Notes under the pieces: generated by a model | Told to the model about the DNA's origin: nothing | The model's database searches: none | The model's input: the letters and a program-made list of their open reading frames with translations, nothing else | Shown: piece by piece, positions 1-12,872 of the stretch | How positions within the stretch are numbered: the stretch's first letter is position 1 | Layout: the number at the start of each line of letters is the position of its first letter | DNA from: Ascaris suum | Taxonomy: Eukaryota; Nematoda; Chromadorea; Rhabditida; Ascarididae | Direction: 5' to 3' | Length of the DNA: 64,000 nucleotides | Assembly: GCA_013433145.1 (NCBI GenBank) | Contig: CM024172.1 | Location: 5,898,713 to 5,962,712 of the forward strand | Position numbers and translations under genes: made by a program

Positions 1-27
1 GCCGACTTCGATCTGGCCTTCGCTTAG
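1..27 (+). CDS. 3' end of last exon, zinc-finger gene (copy 0)
   Basis: The first 27 bases read ADFDLAFA plus a TAG stop. They are identical to the end of exon 8 of the zinc-finger gene at 46457-51014. The window therefore opens in the tail of another copy of that gene, or of the same gene if the ~51-kb repeat is an assembly artefact. Nothing upstream is visible. Confidence 0.85.
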   Translation, partial: ADFDLAFA

Positions 28-840
28 CGTGCCAGAACCTGGCTGGTTTCGCCGTCACATCGTGCGTTTCTTATGTTTTTAACACTATTCTTTTGTTTTT
101 TAATTTCTAATTGCTTTTTTGACTTTATTTTGTTGTTTCTTCTAAACTTTACTTAATCTTATGTTTCTAATTCTTGACTTCTTTTGCTATGTTCCTAATT
201 TTGCCCTTATCTCTTTTGAGTTTTCAACTGCTTGCGATGAATGGGGGAGCGTTTTGAAGGAATGCATTGTTTTTCATCCTAAGAACGTACACCACAGTTT
301 CGATGCAGTTATGGTCGTAGGGAAAAGAATCTAGATGAGATTGGATTTGCTTGAGCGGCAATGGAAGCGAAGCCTACTCGGTGTCTGTGTCATCAGTTTG
401 AGGGCAGGATTTAGTTTTGTTTCCCAATTTAGTCTTTTATCAACATGATATTCAGTAAGTTGATTTCCCCATCATTTTTTAATAGGCAGATGATGAAGAG
501 TGGAGCTAGCTTCCCGACCTCAGTTATTTCTTCCGAATGCTGAAAATCATTGGAACAGAGGGACAGGGCAACTTCGTTAAGTAACTAGTTTCGGTTCATT
601 TTATGACTTGGTTTACACATTCTCAGATGCGTAATCCGACGATGAGACTGATTTCCTGCATGCATGAGCCATAAATTGCTCTGGGTGTAGCTGTTTATTT
701 GCACCACGCTCCCTCATTCACGTTTTTGAGAAAAATTTGTTTATATTGGATATATTTTGTAACCCTCACGAGTTGTTTGGTAATATTGCTTACATCTTTT
801 TCCCTCCGCTTGCCGATAACCGGTTCCTGTTTTGTTTCAG

Positions 841-1096
841 AGGACCCACATTACAGAATATGAAACCTTCCTTCTTAGGGGATGTTCTTTCACTGCTACT
901 TCGATTCTGTAGGAGAATGCGAAATTCTTTTTCTGCTGTGAATTTACTGAAGGGAGGGGGGAATGTTTGCAATGATCCGAGGCTGGTCGTCATTTTTGTG
1001 ACGATAGTTGCTTATTCTATAGTGTTTCTATTCTTTTTTGACTACACAATTGATTCAAAGGCGTTGCAATCAGGGCGCACTATTATGAGATGCTAA
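841..1096 (+). CDS. putative 78-aa single-pass membrane protein
   Basis: A strong nematode acceptor (TTTTGTTTCAG ending at 840) is followed 19 bases later by an ATG at 860 and an open frame to TAA at 1094-1096. This is the layout of a spliced-leader site in front of a start codon. The 78-residue product has a basic patch (RFCRRMR, residues 16-22), then one hydrophobic segment at about residues 42-60, then a short polar tail. That would suit a small membrane protein or the anchor exon of a larger one. I recognise no family and see no downstream exon that must be joined. An identical copy lies at 51828-52083. The evidence is architectural only. Confidence 0.35.
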
Positions 1097-1386
1097 GACG
1101 AGTTCAGGTGTTTCCCCAGGTTTATGAGCACAGAACGTGAAAGTCATCGTATTATCTCTTCCTCCCGGAACAGTCGGAACGAGCACGACCTGAATTCCCG
1201 AAGTAGTAATTGAAAAGTGACAAAAATGGATTCTTGCCATGGAAAAAAAAAAGAAAAAAAGCTGCAGTTAGTCAACACCAAATGAAAATGAAAAAAGAAG
1301 ATCGCTGAACGGATCTTGCCCATGTTTCACACAGAACTGCTTCACTAGTCTAGTCTTGGGGTTATGCATTCATCAGAACCACTTAC

Positions 1387-1840
1387 CAAGTTGTGCTTTA
1401 AAACAATGCCATCGAGATTAGCGAGGCTTTTTTGAGGATATTTGCTCATTGAGAATGCTATCCGCAAAAAGATTTTTTGAAGAGAAGCTTGTCTATTTAA
1501 GTACATTTCTAAATTTGATCGATATACATCAGTCATCAGACATAAAACCTGCACTTACCCAGTCTTTCTGAAATGAGCGGTCCTCGTCACATATTACCAA
1601 GCTAACACCCACCGATCGGAGGCACTTCTGATGTTATTGGATATTTCTACCTATCCCATCTAGGGACATAGAAGGAAAGACTTACCGAGACGAGATAGGG
1701 AAGAGGAGTTCGAGCCACCAAACTGATGCATTCTTGAATTTATTCGCGTAAAAGATTTCTTTCGCTTTCTTCGGTCACTTGTGCTTACCTCCATGTCCTA
1801 TTCGTCTCTGAACAAATGGCCTCCTTACCAAATGCCATAA
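1387..1840 (-). CDS. three consecutive exons of an unrecognised gene (fragment)
   Basis: On the minus strand three exons join without breaking phase: 1840-1789 (LWHLVRRPFVQRR...), 1732-1686 (reads through LVARTPLPYLVS) and 1548-1387 (VLCLMTDVYRSNLEMYLNRQ and on, 54 codons). Junctions are TTTTAG/GTAAGC, TTCAAG/GTAAGT and TGCAG/GTAAGTGG, with introns of 56 and 137 bases. Together they give 87 residues with no stop. Neither a start nor a terminal exon is evident on either side, so this is a fragment or an internal part. A diverged copy at 41729-42182 keeps the same exon borders but carries a stop codon and indels. Conservation of the borders supports real exons. Family not recognised. Identical copy at 52374-52827. 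Confidence 0.45.
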
Positions 1841-2374
1841 CTAAAATCATCAGAGATCATGATAAATGGCTAACAACAGACAGACACACGAAAAAATAGT
1901 TGCAAGATAAGAAGAAATTCGCAAACGAATGGATGAAAAGACCAAATAACATAAAATGGACAGAAAAGAACAGAAACTTAGGAAAGGGGAAAGGGGTGTG
2001 CTGAAATGCTGAAATAGGGGCATTACAGAAACATTTTGTAATTGAATAAAATAATTCAATCGTTACATCGCTCCAACGCCTTTACCATGATTTCTACATT
2101 CGCCTATGGCCTTTCTTTTTGAACGCCCTACGTTAACTTTCGGCTCTTTCATTTCATCATTTGGTTCCAAATTTCTAAACGAATTTGTGTAGTGGATGTC
2201 TTGCTGTTCAGATCGACAGGCGTAATTTTAAGCAGTTGAAATCAGTGAATGTTCCAGGTAAGGAACTATCTTCCTGTTCAGAAATGTTCAGCTATACATG
2301 AAGGCTATCATAACTTTCAGTGCATCATGTTGCGTTTATCATAGAATGCACAGTCTGCGATAGGCATAAAGGAA

Positions 2375-2666
2375 ATGTGGTTGCGTCAAGTAGGCGACGA
2401 TTGCCTTGGTAATTCGTATTCGTCTCGGCGAGCGCAGGGCCTCTTCGCTGCCAGCCAGATGAGATCATGGGAACCAACAAAACACGGTGAGTTGAAAGGT
2501 AGGAAGATTCGCAAGCGGATGAAAGTTGTTACTGTTTTAATTTGTTGTATGCCATTCCCTTTCCCCATTTCTCCTAGCTCCACTGCTCAACTTCGAGATC
2601 GCGATCGCAGTTAGGCGATGTCCACCACGGAACCTCAACTTCGAGCCGGCTCATTGGAATATTTGA
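2375..2666 (+). CDS. putative two-exon small gene, 66 aa
   Basis: Exon 1 (2375-2486) starts with ATG and ends at CACG|GTGAGT. Exon 2 (2578-2666) follows a TTTCTCCTAG acceptor and runs to TGA. The 91-base intron keeps phase. The product is basic (SSRRAQG; RRCPPR) and the second exon encodes LNFE twice, because the DNA there repeats the motif CAACTTCGA. No signal peptide, membrane segment or known domain is visible. The exon borders and phase are the only support, and it may be a chance open frame. Identical copy at 53362-53653. Confidence 0.28.
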
Positions 2667-4357
2667 TGGTGAAACTTCGATCGACCCCGCAACTTCGACT
2701 TTTAAATCTCGACCCCAGTTGTAGAGGTTAGTTCTTTTCACCTTATTGACGAAATCACTTTCTCGTTCTTTACGGCGGACATAAACGCAAGGCAAGGAAT
2801 AGAGTCATTCAAACGAAGGCTTTTCCCTGTTCCCTCTTCAAGCCAAAAGTGGTCTACGAGCCAAGTGATACATGCTGAAAACTGATTTTACTTATTGTTC
2901 AAAAGCTGCAGGGGTATTGGTTTCACTGATCCGATTTGTTATAGAAGGCTGTGTTCAATGCACTACAGTCTATTTTTTGTTCGAATTCGGTAACTCATAG
3001 TGAAGATTCCTTCTGCGGATATGTTTCACCTATCAGCACGCCTTTTTACTTTTGATTGCAGCTTTCTGAGTGCGAGGAAATTGGGCTTTTGAAAGCTTGT
3101 AGGATGCATGCATTCATCATTGGGGCACAACTGAAATCCCAGAAAAAGAACGAATGTACATCGGCCTGAGCGCGAGTGCTTGGGTTTTTATTCAGATCCA
3201 CTTACAGGTAATAACTTGCGAGCGAGGATAGTGTTAAAAGTAGGTCGCATGCTAGCGCATACGGAAGCAAATAAGGACTGATAGATCCCTCAGTAATGAA
3301 GTTTATCGGTATTAATTAGAGACTGTCATCTCCCAAAAGCTCTACAAGTTAGCACTTGTTTTGCCCGATGGCGATAGGTTTGCAAGTCGATCGCTTGAAT
3401 GTCAAGCAACTCCGTGCTCAATGTGCGGTCAAAAGTTCTGCTGCGCTTCATGCACTAGACAATGTTTAAAGTCAGATTGTGCGTAGCAAGCAGCTTAGCT
3501 GATTTTACTGAGGACTTGGACTTCTAATCAGTTAATGCTGACACAAAGGCCAGATGAAAAAGATTTCGAAAACCGTTGGTAGAAACGAAACATTAAAAGA
3601 AAAGTGGCAATAACAGCCATTAGTACGTTGGTTTATGTCTTCCCGCGTTTGGAAAATTGCATTCAATATGCACAAAGCTGGATGTCTTCACCAGTGCTCA
3701 TGATGCATGCTACCGAAACTATAGAAACTATACACGAGGAGCCGCGATTGCATGAAGGTGTGAAAAAAAAGCAGAATGGAGCAGGAAACTGTGTTTGCAA
3801 TACCGGCAGACGGGTAGGTGGGCAAGTTGATATCCTTGTAGTAGCGTTTACCTTAGGAAATTTGCGCTTTTATCTTCGGCATTCGTAACTCTGCTCCGTG
3901 TCAGTACCGAAACTGTTAGGTATCTACGCGTCTCGAAATTCAATGCTTTTTTGTCGCAGTTCGCAGTCCATCTACATGTATCCTGAGGCTTTTTGCGTTT
4001 TCATCTCTGAATAGTACTATGGTGTATGGAATTCGATGGTTTTATTGAGTTCCCTTTTGTTCGTACCTAGTGGGTTTATAGAGTTATGCATCACTCGCAC
4101 AACCTTAAAATGCGCTGGTAAAATGATGAGAGATAATGAAGTAATGTTGTGCTACATCTAGTTGTTCTCGTGCCTTCAAAAAGATGACTGGATGACCATA
4201 AAGAATTGGACGGTTTTTTGTGATTTGGTGCTGTATTTATATGGCATGAAGTGTGCACTTTTTTTCCTTATGGATCAGTCAGTTTGTAGATTAAATATAT
4301 CGCAGCCCAAGCGAGATGGGAGACAAGAAGAAAAAACGATAACTTGTATGCGGGGGA

Positions 4358-4368
4358 GGGGGGGGGGG
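4358..4368 (+). repeat. G homopolymer (11 G), variable between copies
   Basis: Eleven consecutive G preceded by GGGGGA. The matching run in copy B (55345-55354) has ten. This is one of only three positions where the two copies differ. Confidence 0.9.
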
Positions 4369-5745
4369 TGGATATCGAGATGACCTTTTATCGTAACATC
4401 AGCTCAACTTAATCGTTGACTATTCGACCACCGTTCCAGGCAAAACAGTGGTCAGAGTCGTCATATGAGTGAGGAATGGGATTCTGGAAATGAAAAAGAG
4501 ATCTATAATTTAGAATCTGCGGTATATAAGTTAGAATCCAAAATTGTCGAATGTTATGCCTCTGAATGATAGAAATCGAATGCAAGATTCGAGATTTGAA
4601 TATGTTGGAAATGTTTCACGAAAAAGTCCTAGAATTTCTATACTTAACCGTCGCTACAAGCGCTCGATTCCAATTGTCAGTGCAAGGAAGAGAAAAAACG
4701 GTCAGTTTTTATTGCATGAGACAAAATATTTAATATAAATAAGTATGTGATAATTCCCCGCTATGTGAAAAAAATAAGACTGCTTTTTTTTCTTTGACAG
4801 GGACTGAAAAGGGTTAAAACTCCGTATAAATTTATTGATATGATAAAACATGATAGAATGTATGGTATCAGAGAGCATGTTCAAGAAAAATGTGCTATAG
4901 AAGTGATGACAAAATTTGCGTATGAGGGTTTGTTATTTACCATCTTACGAGCTATGTAAATGCAAGGGGAAGTTGTGGGTTGATGGAAGAAAAAAGCTGA
5001 AAAAAACAACTAGTGAAGCATGTCGTAAGAGCTGGCACAATATGTGCTTTTTATAACTGCGTTCAAAATGCCAAGTGGTTGGATTCACTTTTCTCATCCT
5101 ATCGCCTATGGAATTTATTTATATTTTAAGCAGTTTTAGTGAAAATACCTCCTTTCGAAGCTAATCGGTCTGATTGAAGGTCGCTTTAGAGTTAACCTCT
5201 ATAAAGCCTTAATGATGGTGGAACACTCATATGTACATAGCAAAGACATGACATTGTTGCAATGCGCTTTGCAAATACAAAATGTTCGGCATCTGGGCAG
5301 TTTATAGTCGTTCTAAGTTGGTCCAGTCACCTTTAATAACTGAACGTGTAGGAGCGCATCACCTATTGTTTAACAATTTTCTAGGTGGAATCTTTCTCGT
5401 GAGAGTTTCTTGTTATTTAACGACTCCAAGTGAGCCCATTAAAAATAGACATCAAATTGTCTTTATTTGAAGTGTTAAAGGTGTTTTATATCGATGATCA
5501 TATTTTATTCATATCCACCACCAACATTTTATATTGATTTTGTTCTCAATAGATTTGAATATTATGACGCATTTGCAGGTGTTGATTGCCTTTTATGTAT
5601 TTTGCGTGTTGTCTAATATGACTGGTGGTTCTGCACTCCATGCTGGACGCAACAATATTGAGATGAAGTGCGGTCTCATCGTTGCCTTATTACGCCACGT
5701 TATATTCTATACCTTTGCTCGCGTTTACGCATGCACTTTTATAAG

Positions 5746-5762
5746 TTTTTTTTTTTTTTTTT
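5746..5762 (+). repeat. T homopolymer (17 T), variable between copies
   Basis: Seventeen consecutive T; the copy-B counterpart at 56732-56747 has sixteen. Confidence 0.9.
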
Positions 5763-5854
5763 ACATTGAATTCAATTCTCTTCACCATTTGACCGGTGGA
5801 TCGTGTTCTAACTGTTCTTCTACTAAACTCCTCCCTGTGCCTTCCCTCCCCCCT

Positions 5855-5866
5855 CCCCCCCCCCCC
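5855..5866 (+). repeat. C homopolymer (12 C), variable between copies
   Basis: Twelve consecutive C inside a pyrimidine-rich stretch; the copy-B counterpart at 56840-56850 has eleven. Confidence 0.9.
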
Positions 5867-8800
5867 TTCCAAAAAAAAACGGCGAAGATTTCAACAGTTG
5901 TTTGATTGATTTCTGTGTTTCGACCGTTGCCACCATTGCAGTTGTTAAGACTCTCTGATGAGGCGTGGTTGGTGAAAATATTAACAGAATGAAATATTTG
6001 CCGTCAATTAATCTCTCACTTCCTCTTATGCTCAATTTTGGCCAAAATTATGTGTGAGTATCTGGCACCACAAATTTTACTGCACAATTATCGATCGGAC
6101 AACATAGCAATGATACATGGACGACTTCTACCCTCCCACTCCTCCCCCTCTACCCCCTCCCCCTGTCTTCCGCTTTCCATTTCCTCGCTTCAGTTATCAC
6201 TGTTGGGTGTTTTAAGGGCTTGTTGCTTGCAAATGAAAGTCATGGAATGAAGTTATGGGGCACATCTGAGTAGAAAATACCGACAAAATCTTTGGAAACT
6301 GTCTGTGCATCAAGTGAGAGATATCTAATAACCTTCGGGGATGTTGCCTTTGGAGGTCTTTTTGCTTTGTTTTTCAATTAGATTTTCAAATGTGAAGAAA
6401 TCTTATAATGATGAAGTAAACATTTAAATTGGCAATTTTATCCACAAAATGTTTAGTCGTCTATGATTGTTAATTTTGAATATTTATAAAGTTAATATTG
6501 CCAATCTAAGTTTTTTCTTTTCTTTTTTTTAGTCGAGCAAGGTGATCTGAAAAATTTTGTTAAGACAAAAAAATGAGGCAAAAATTTTCTAGCTGCAGTG
6601 CTGCAGAAGAAAATTATTTTCTACATGGCAACTGAATTCGGACTCCAGCAGCGTAAGCTGAACAATTCCGTGTTGTTATGCAACTTGTCCACATTTGATA
6701 GTTCCATGTCCTATTCATTTGTAGTAGACATGCCTTAGCTTTGTCGATCAGGTAGGTAGAGGACGTTTATCGGCGGGCAAAATGTCCGCGGTGATGAAGA
6801 TACTATGTTTGGAGTACTTAGGGAGTGGAGAAAGAAGAGGGGATGATTGCAAAGCAGTCACGTCCACCTTTCCTCCATCTTTTCAAATGATCAGGTATTA
6901 CCTTGTCTGCTGGATCATCTTTCTTTATTAAGGAACGGTGATAGGGAGGAATGAACACTAGAATTTGCAGGCTGGCTTATTATACTGCAGCTTCGCGTGG
7001 GTGACGCTATTGTGGAGTATGGCGTTGAATGCTGTTCACTTGGTTGTTGAGTGAGGCACACGTTTGCGCACACTTCATATGTTTTTCTTCCCAAAGGTAA
7101 AAAATCACCGTTGCATTTCTTCATATGCCTTCATCATGGCTTCCGTGTCTCTCATAAATTTATTACGAGACGTAACGCTGGTCATTGATCAATTTCTCTT
7201 TGGTCATTTATCATTTCGTTCTAGCAAAACGTACCTCTCCGAATGCCTTCAATATCACCTTCAAACTTCTTATCAATTACATATAGAACTAACGCACACG
7301 GCTTCTCTTCTATTATCTTCTCATCGCGATCATATCACTATTGCTAATCAAATACAAAAGCAAATGTAAATTGACCGTGTTATGCTGTGGTAGATTTTTC
7401 GAAGATGTTCGTTACGCCGATTTCATTTCTATCGGGATTTCAGGTCACACCTTTTATATGAGGTACCCCTTCATATGTTTGGGCGTTTTTAGAATGAAAT
7501 GAACACTAAAAGGTGTCCTTCAAGTTTGCTGTTTTTTTTTAACCTGGTGATATCTATCTACAAAATGACTGCAAAATGTTCGACTTTCCAACTTTTTCTG
7601 CAGAAATGTGATTTTTCGAACTATTTATCAGTTCACATTAAGCAGTCTCACTTCTACCGATTATAGGTTTGCTACTGGAAGGTCGAATATTCAAAATCTT
7701 CCACAATTTCCTTCAATAATCATACATTTTGAAATTGTTTCGAATTACAACTTTAAAAGAATTTTTTTACAAATTATTGATTCTTTAAGAAATGATTTTT
7801 TAGGATTGATGAAAACTAAATATGGCGCCCCAAAATCTCCAGCCTTTCGTTACAAAAACATCGGAGCTTTTGATGCTTCACACATTGAATAATTTATTGC
7901 AGCATTACCGACAACCGTCGTCTGTTCACTGCTTCGGACCTAATACTGTAATGAAGTTTTTGCACATTATATATCCGTGCGCAACGGCTATGCTCTACAG
8001 CCTGTTTTATAAAAGGCTTTAACAAACGTCTTGCTGTAAAAATCTAGTCTAAGCTATCCTAGTATTTATATACCTTTCAATCAGCGGCTCCATTCTCATC
8101 TCTGAAGTCAAAAATGCTCCGTTTTGGCTCCCATCGAAAACATCACTCATATCTAAAATAACAATCTCACATTCTCATTTATATAGTTCAGCAATTTTCG
8201 TCGTTCCCAATTCTCGGTAAACGAATGACGACTCGATTTTCGGCGTTTTTTCCTATTCCTTTGTTTAAATATCAGCAGATTGCTTGTTCATAGTGAATTT
8301 TCAGTTCTGGCGAGATATGGTTTAAGGCGAGACGCGTTTTAACACCTGCATTTCGTTTTAATATTCTCAAGAAATACGTTGAGGTATTTAATGAGCAATC
8401 AAAGGTCAGACATCATCAATCCTTTACAACATGTTGGTTGTATTAATAAGCTATAACGGCACAGCATTGAGCGTATAGAAATTTCATACATTCTTGGTAG
8501 ACGTTCGTTCGCTTCTTTGCAAAAAAAGAAATAAGTGGGGACCCACAGACACCTTTCACCTACCGAGCATTCCGTCCTCGCTGAGAATACTTCATTATCT
8601 TCTTCCTGCAGAACGAAGTAGGGCGAGGGGAGATCCGTACCTTCACTGCGCTCCATGACCTTCTCGTATCTATAGAAGTATTTTGCAAGCACGACGTTAT
8701 GCAAAAAACAGAAACCTCGAAGATTATAAAGGCTGATACGAAGAAGTGTCCACAATGACTGTCGTTCTCAAGCGCCAATGTTTAGCCTTATACGGCAAGC

Positions 8801-9972
8801 GTTGTGCCTAAGGATTTTCGCCCATGACCTTAAAGTACTTGGGAGCCAGCAAAAGGAAGGATATAATCAATATAAGAGGGGATGGTTTATCATGATTATG
8901 AGTGCAATGATCGAATGCATGTGCACAGCATAAGATGTACGAAAAAAATATACTGCAGCAAATTAATGAAATTCAACGCAACTGCTCAGACATAAAATTC
9001 TCACTAAGTTATGTGATAATAATTGAAGTGAGTAATTTTTGTTGGTACTTATTTTACTCTATTCGAATAAATATTTCGATATTTATTATGAATGAGCGTT
9101 TATCTGTCTTTTTATGGCGTGAATTCGACGTTAGTTAATCGAAGTGAAGTTTTTTTTTCCGCCTTAACAAATTAGCGATTTTTATTCGTATTTTATATTT
9201 ATCACGATAGTATTACTATATTTTTTTGAAGACTTCGTTAGAGAAATTGCAATGACATTGCGATCGAATTAAACTCTCGATATACTGTCTCATCTTCGTT
9301 TATGTGGACTCGATGTAGTCGCCGGTTAGTTGATTAATTCTTTGATAATCGGTCAATGATCTTTTGATAAATCGTAATAATTTTTGATCGATCCAAAGCA
9401 AGGAGGTGAAGCATTCGTTTTCATAATTGAGTCATGAGTGATTTCTCATAATATAAAAAAACTTCATTGCGGCAGGTATGACTGGAAAAATCGGCTTGAT
9501 TTTTCTGTCGTTGATCACAGTTTCAAAATGACAGCCTAAGTAATTTTTAACAGGTTTTTTTTCATATGTAAGCACGAATGAGGCTCAAGCACAAATGAAC
9601 GACGTCAAGCTCTATGTGATTTTTTTCTCTGTGTTCATTGTCTCATAAATAACAACAAGAAAGCATGCCTGTTATTTTATAAATATTTTATTCACTCATC
9701 CTCAGCATGAAAATGTAAACTGTTCATCCTTGCGCGCTACTCCTACAGAGATTTACAGAGGACTTCTACCCTCCGACACCGCTTCAGCTCTTCTTCGAGC
9801 GAAGCTGCAAACATTATCATTGAGCATCTATACAATAACTTTTGACCAAGAGGCGGCTGGGTGGACGGCAGTAGGTTATTACGAAGAAATCTCTGCACTT
9901 TCCGATAACTTCCTGTGCTTTCATACTCCTTTTCGGTCTGCATGCCTTCCGAAAGTTTGCGGATTCATACCC

Positions 9973-10165
9973 ATGACAACTCTTATCAGAATTCGATGTC
10001 GCGTGATACTCGCACTTCGGGTATGACATTCACTGCGGATATCGTAGGCTGCGGAATGGGAGGGGGTCAAGGCACTGGAACGCTTCTCGTCACTGCGTCT
10101 ATACGTTTCAGCTGGCAGCCGAAATGCAAGAGAAGGCGGCCTTCATTAGAGAATCCAAAAATTAG
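9973..10165 (+). CDS. coding-like two-exon chain, 3' part of an unrecognised gene
   Basis: An open frame entering from upstream (open from about 9730, first ATG at 9973) reaches a donor CGG|GTATGA at 10020/10021. An acceptor ATACGTTTCAG ends at 10111, and exon 10112-10165 reads LAAEMQEKAAFIRESKN and then TAG. The 91-base intron is in phase 0 on both sides. The final exon looks helical and charged. The beginning of the gene is not resolved and no family is recognised. Identical copy at 60957-61149. Confidence 0.25.
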
Positions 10166-10723
10166 CGTCTGAACGTTGCACTTGAGACGGAGCGACTGTT
10201 TGGAGTGTAGAACACCGAAGATTGAAAGGTCTAATCAGATTCATTCGTTATCTATACTAATAGTGAATCACCTTTCACAATGGATTTCATGAATCACCAG
10301 GGTCATTCCTATTGCGTGTCTTCGGGTTCCTCATGACCCTAATGCTCCTGGATGATCCTTCTAAATGGCAAACGTCAAACATTCACATAGAGGAAGGAGG
10401 AGTCCTGCATACTCGAGAAGATTACAGGAGTTCTTGGTGACTTCTGGACTTTCGCTCATGTTTTTGCTAATTGTGCATTATAAAAGTTGATGCAAGCATG
10501 TCGTTCGTTTTTGTGAAGATCAGCCGGTAAATGTGGGCTCCTTCGCAAATTTAGATTTCATTCGTAAAGGCCCGCTCACTCGGCAGGTCGCTCCCACTGA
10601 TGTCATCGATGTTGGAGGCAGATTTGGCGCAAAGATGCACAGAAAAGCGACAATAATAACTAGCCCCACCTTTTTTCGACTAAACTTCTCCTCCCAAAAC
10701 TCCAAGATCATTATCACGCCATA

Positions 10724-11369
10724 ATGAACAAGTTAAATATCACGACTTTCGATAACTCCTTCTCTTCCGACAGCACTTTCGGTGACATAATTTGCACTGT
10801 TGTCGCAACCATTGGCATCATCCTCCTTTTCGCGTCTAATGGCGTAATCTGGCTCATATCTGCTCCATGATGGTCCCATACAGGTTGCACGGTTTAGCTA
10901 CGTTATCCACATTGTAACGGCGGCTGTTGCTGGCCTAAACATCAAATATAAGCAAGGTTCTCGTTCAACCATTGCCTCTCCAGCAGCCTCTATATTTGCA
11001 ACTATCCATCTACAGCCCGCAGCCAATGCTTGCGTGGAACCAATGTGGACGTACTTAACGTCCTCATGTGAACGTTTTTTTTCTGGTGACGTCATCAGTG
11101 TTTTGGCGAGAATGAGCGCTCAAGTGATGTCGGCTACTGTGAATGATGCACGACAATCATCTCCACCAAAACAGGGAATACGAATCCCTGCTAAACAGAG
11201 ACGACCGCCAGTTCATAGCGCTCCACAGCGTTTCATGGCAGCCACGATACGACACCGCTACCATGCGTTAAAATACTTAGTATTGCAGTGTGCAATGTGC
11301 TATCGCTTACATCAGTGCGCGCTAGCAGAATTTTCTCCACTTCACATCCTCGGAGCGATTGTTAGATAG
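10724..11369 (+). CDS. putative two-exon membrane protein, 201 aa
   Basis: Exon 1 (10724-10843) begins with ATG and encodes a short N-terminus with a possible N-glycosylation site (NIT at residues 5-7), then a hydrophobic segment at about residues 22-37 (IICTVVATIGIILLFA). Exon 2 (10884-11369) follows CCCATACAG and stays open for 161 codons to TAG, unusually long for this window. The implied intron is only 40 bases, at the lower limit for nematodes, and the donor GGC|GTAATC is weak. Without splicing the first frame stops after 48 codons. The second exon is basic and proline-rich after about residue 110. No family recognised. Identical copy at 61708-62353. Confidence 0.3.
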
Positions 11370-11961
11370 CGCTGAGAATCCCTGTCTTAACATGTCTTAT
11401 TGCACAAATTGGGTGCTATCCCATGAATTTACTGCCCTCTTTTAGTACAGAAAGGCTTCTTCAGTCTTATCTGCTTGTCAACTGCCGATCGATGAAGCAC
11501 TTTTACCAACGTTCAGCATGCATATTTTTGGGGATGGTTTCAAATTTCGAGCTAACGTTGTTGTGGCGATTTTTTGCTAAACGGAAAATTTTAGTTGATA
11601 AGCACTAACATTCATCTGATACCGCCGTCATGCGCCGTCATGATGGCGATAAGCCACTGGCGTCATGCGAAGAGAGTGGAATGATGCATTTGCTAACTAA
11701 TCTGTATCAGTCTATCCGCAACGACATTCTCTTTTTTATACCTATATTCGGCGATAATGAACTGATTTTTATGCGACAAGGATAGATCTTTGAACCATTG
11801 CATCTAGAGCGCAAATAATAGTTAGGTAATTCAAAAACCATCCGCAATACTGAGGGGAAATCTTGAAAAAGCGGATGCGGTGCTGGAAGAATACATATAT
11901 GAGGAATCACAGGGACGGAAATGTGCAAAGAGAAAGCAGATAGACCGTTAACAGCAATACC

Positions 11962-12616
11962 ATGCACGTGATTGTTTTTCTGGGCACTGAACTAGTTCCA
12001 GGAAAGATACCTCCTAAAGTCCAGTTTGTTGCAAAAGTTTTGAATGGTAAGATATTATTCGGGAAATGTGGAGGAAGGACCTTTTTTGTGACAACACCGG
12101 TCATTCATGGAGGAGATCGGCGGGGGAAAAGAGTTGTGCGATACTGTCAAGAAAGGTGTCTACGGGATCGCCCGCCACTTCAGCATCGCAAAGCTGCGAA
12201 AGCTACTGACGTCTTTCTATTCTTAAGGTTTTGCAAAGCGTAGGATATAGCGGAGCTTTCGCCAAATACCGAAGCCTTTGGATCAGTTACAGATCCTGTA
12301 ATATGGGAATTCGCTATACATCAATAACACCTGCAAAAGCGCATTACCTGCAGAGGAATCGTTGCTGCATGAACAATCTGAAGGATCAAGCAATCATTTT
12401 CAAGAAGAATTGCTTGCTTTGGAAAGCGAAAACAGCGGATCGGCGAGAAAAGTTGTCATCTGGCGAAAGGAGAATAGTCGCTTAGCACTGATCCCGGATG
12501 CAGTGAAAGAAAGGGAATCGGAAGTGCAGTTTGCTCTTGATAGATGCTATCAGAGAAAGAAACGCGCACAGGTGCACACGTTGCAGCTTCTAAACAATGT
12601 TGTCGGAGTGAACTAA
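11962..12616 (+). CDS. coding-like region, terminal exon of an unrecognised gene
   Basis: The last part is the strongest. Exon 12356-12616 (87 codons including TAA) encodes a charged, helix-prone segment (FQEELLALESENSG, VKERESEVQFALDRCYQRKK). It can be joined in phase through a 58-base intron to 12244-12297 (ELSPNTEAFGSVTDP). Upstream, 11962-12046 begins with ATG and ends at a good donor AATG|GTAAGA. The stretch 12105-12230 is open in all three forward frames, so I cannot choose the middle exons. The family is unknown. Identical sequence lies at 62946-63600. Treat the end of the gene as likely coding and the rest as a sketch. Confidence 0.3.
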
Positions 12617-12872
12617 GGCACTCCGAAATAACGAAGTTAGAAAGAGAAAAATAAATGTATTTTATGTTTGCACTAAAAGTAAAGAAGCTGGCGGAGGGGA
12701 TGAGCGCTTTGTTTTGTCTCTCCAAAGGGAAACATGCAAATGGATGCACGAGAACCGGATGGAGAGAAGGGAACGCGCTTCACCTGTACTGTCTTCCAAC
12801 GCTTAGTCGGGGAGACGCAATATCGCTCTCCTGCGAATCAACACTCTCTTTTGAAGTTCAAATTGGATTTAA

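Larger units (their letters stand above)
2700..9700. other. about 7 kb with no supported gene (copy A)
   Basis: Only short open frames are present, none with a recognisable domain or a convincing chain of splice sites. It contains the three homopolymers that differ between the 13-kb copies: G-run 4358-4368, T-run 5746-5762 and C-run 5855-5866. A pyrimidine-rich stretch lies at about 6128-6168. A minus-strand 118-codon frame at 8399-8755 has possible exon borders inside it, but the implied introns (about 35-46 bases) are very short, so I do not call it. The same statement holds for 53687-60684. Confidence 0.6.

Noticed and set aside
8399..8755. 118-codon minus-strand frame with exon-like pieces
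   Set aside because: The implied introns would be about 35-46 bases, and the read-through frame has no recognisable feature.
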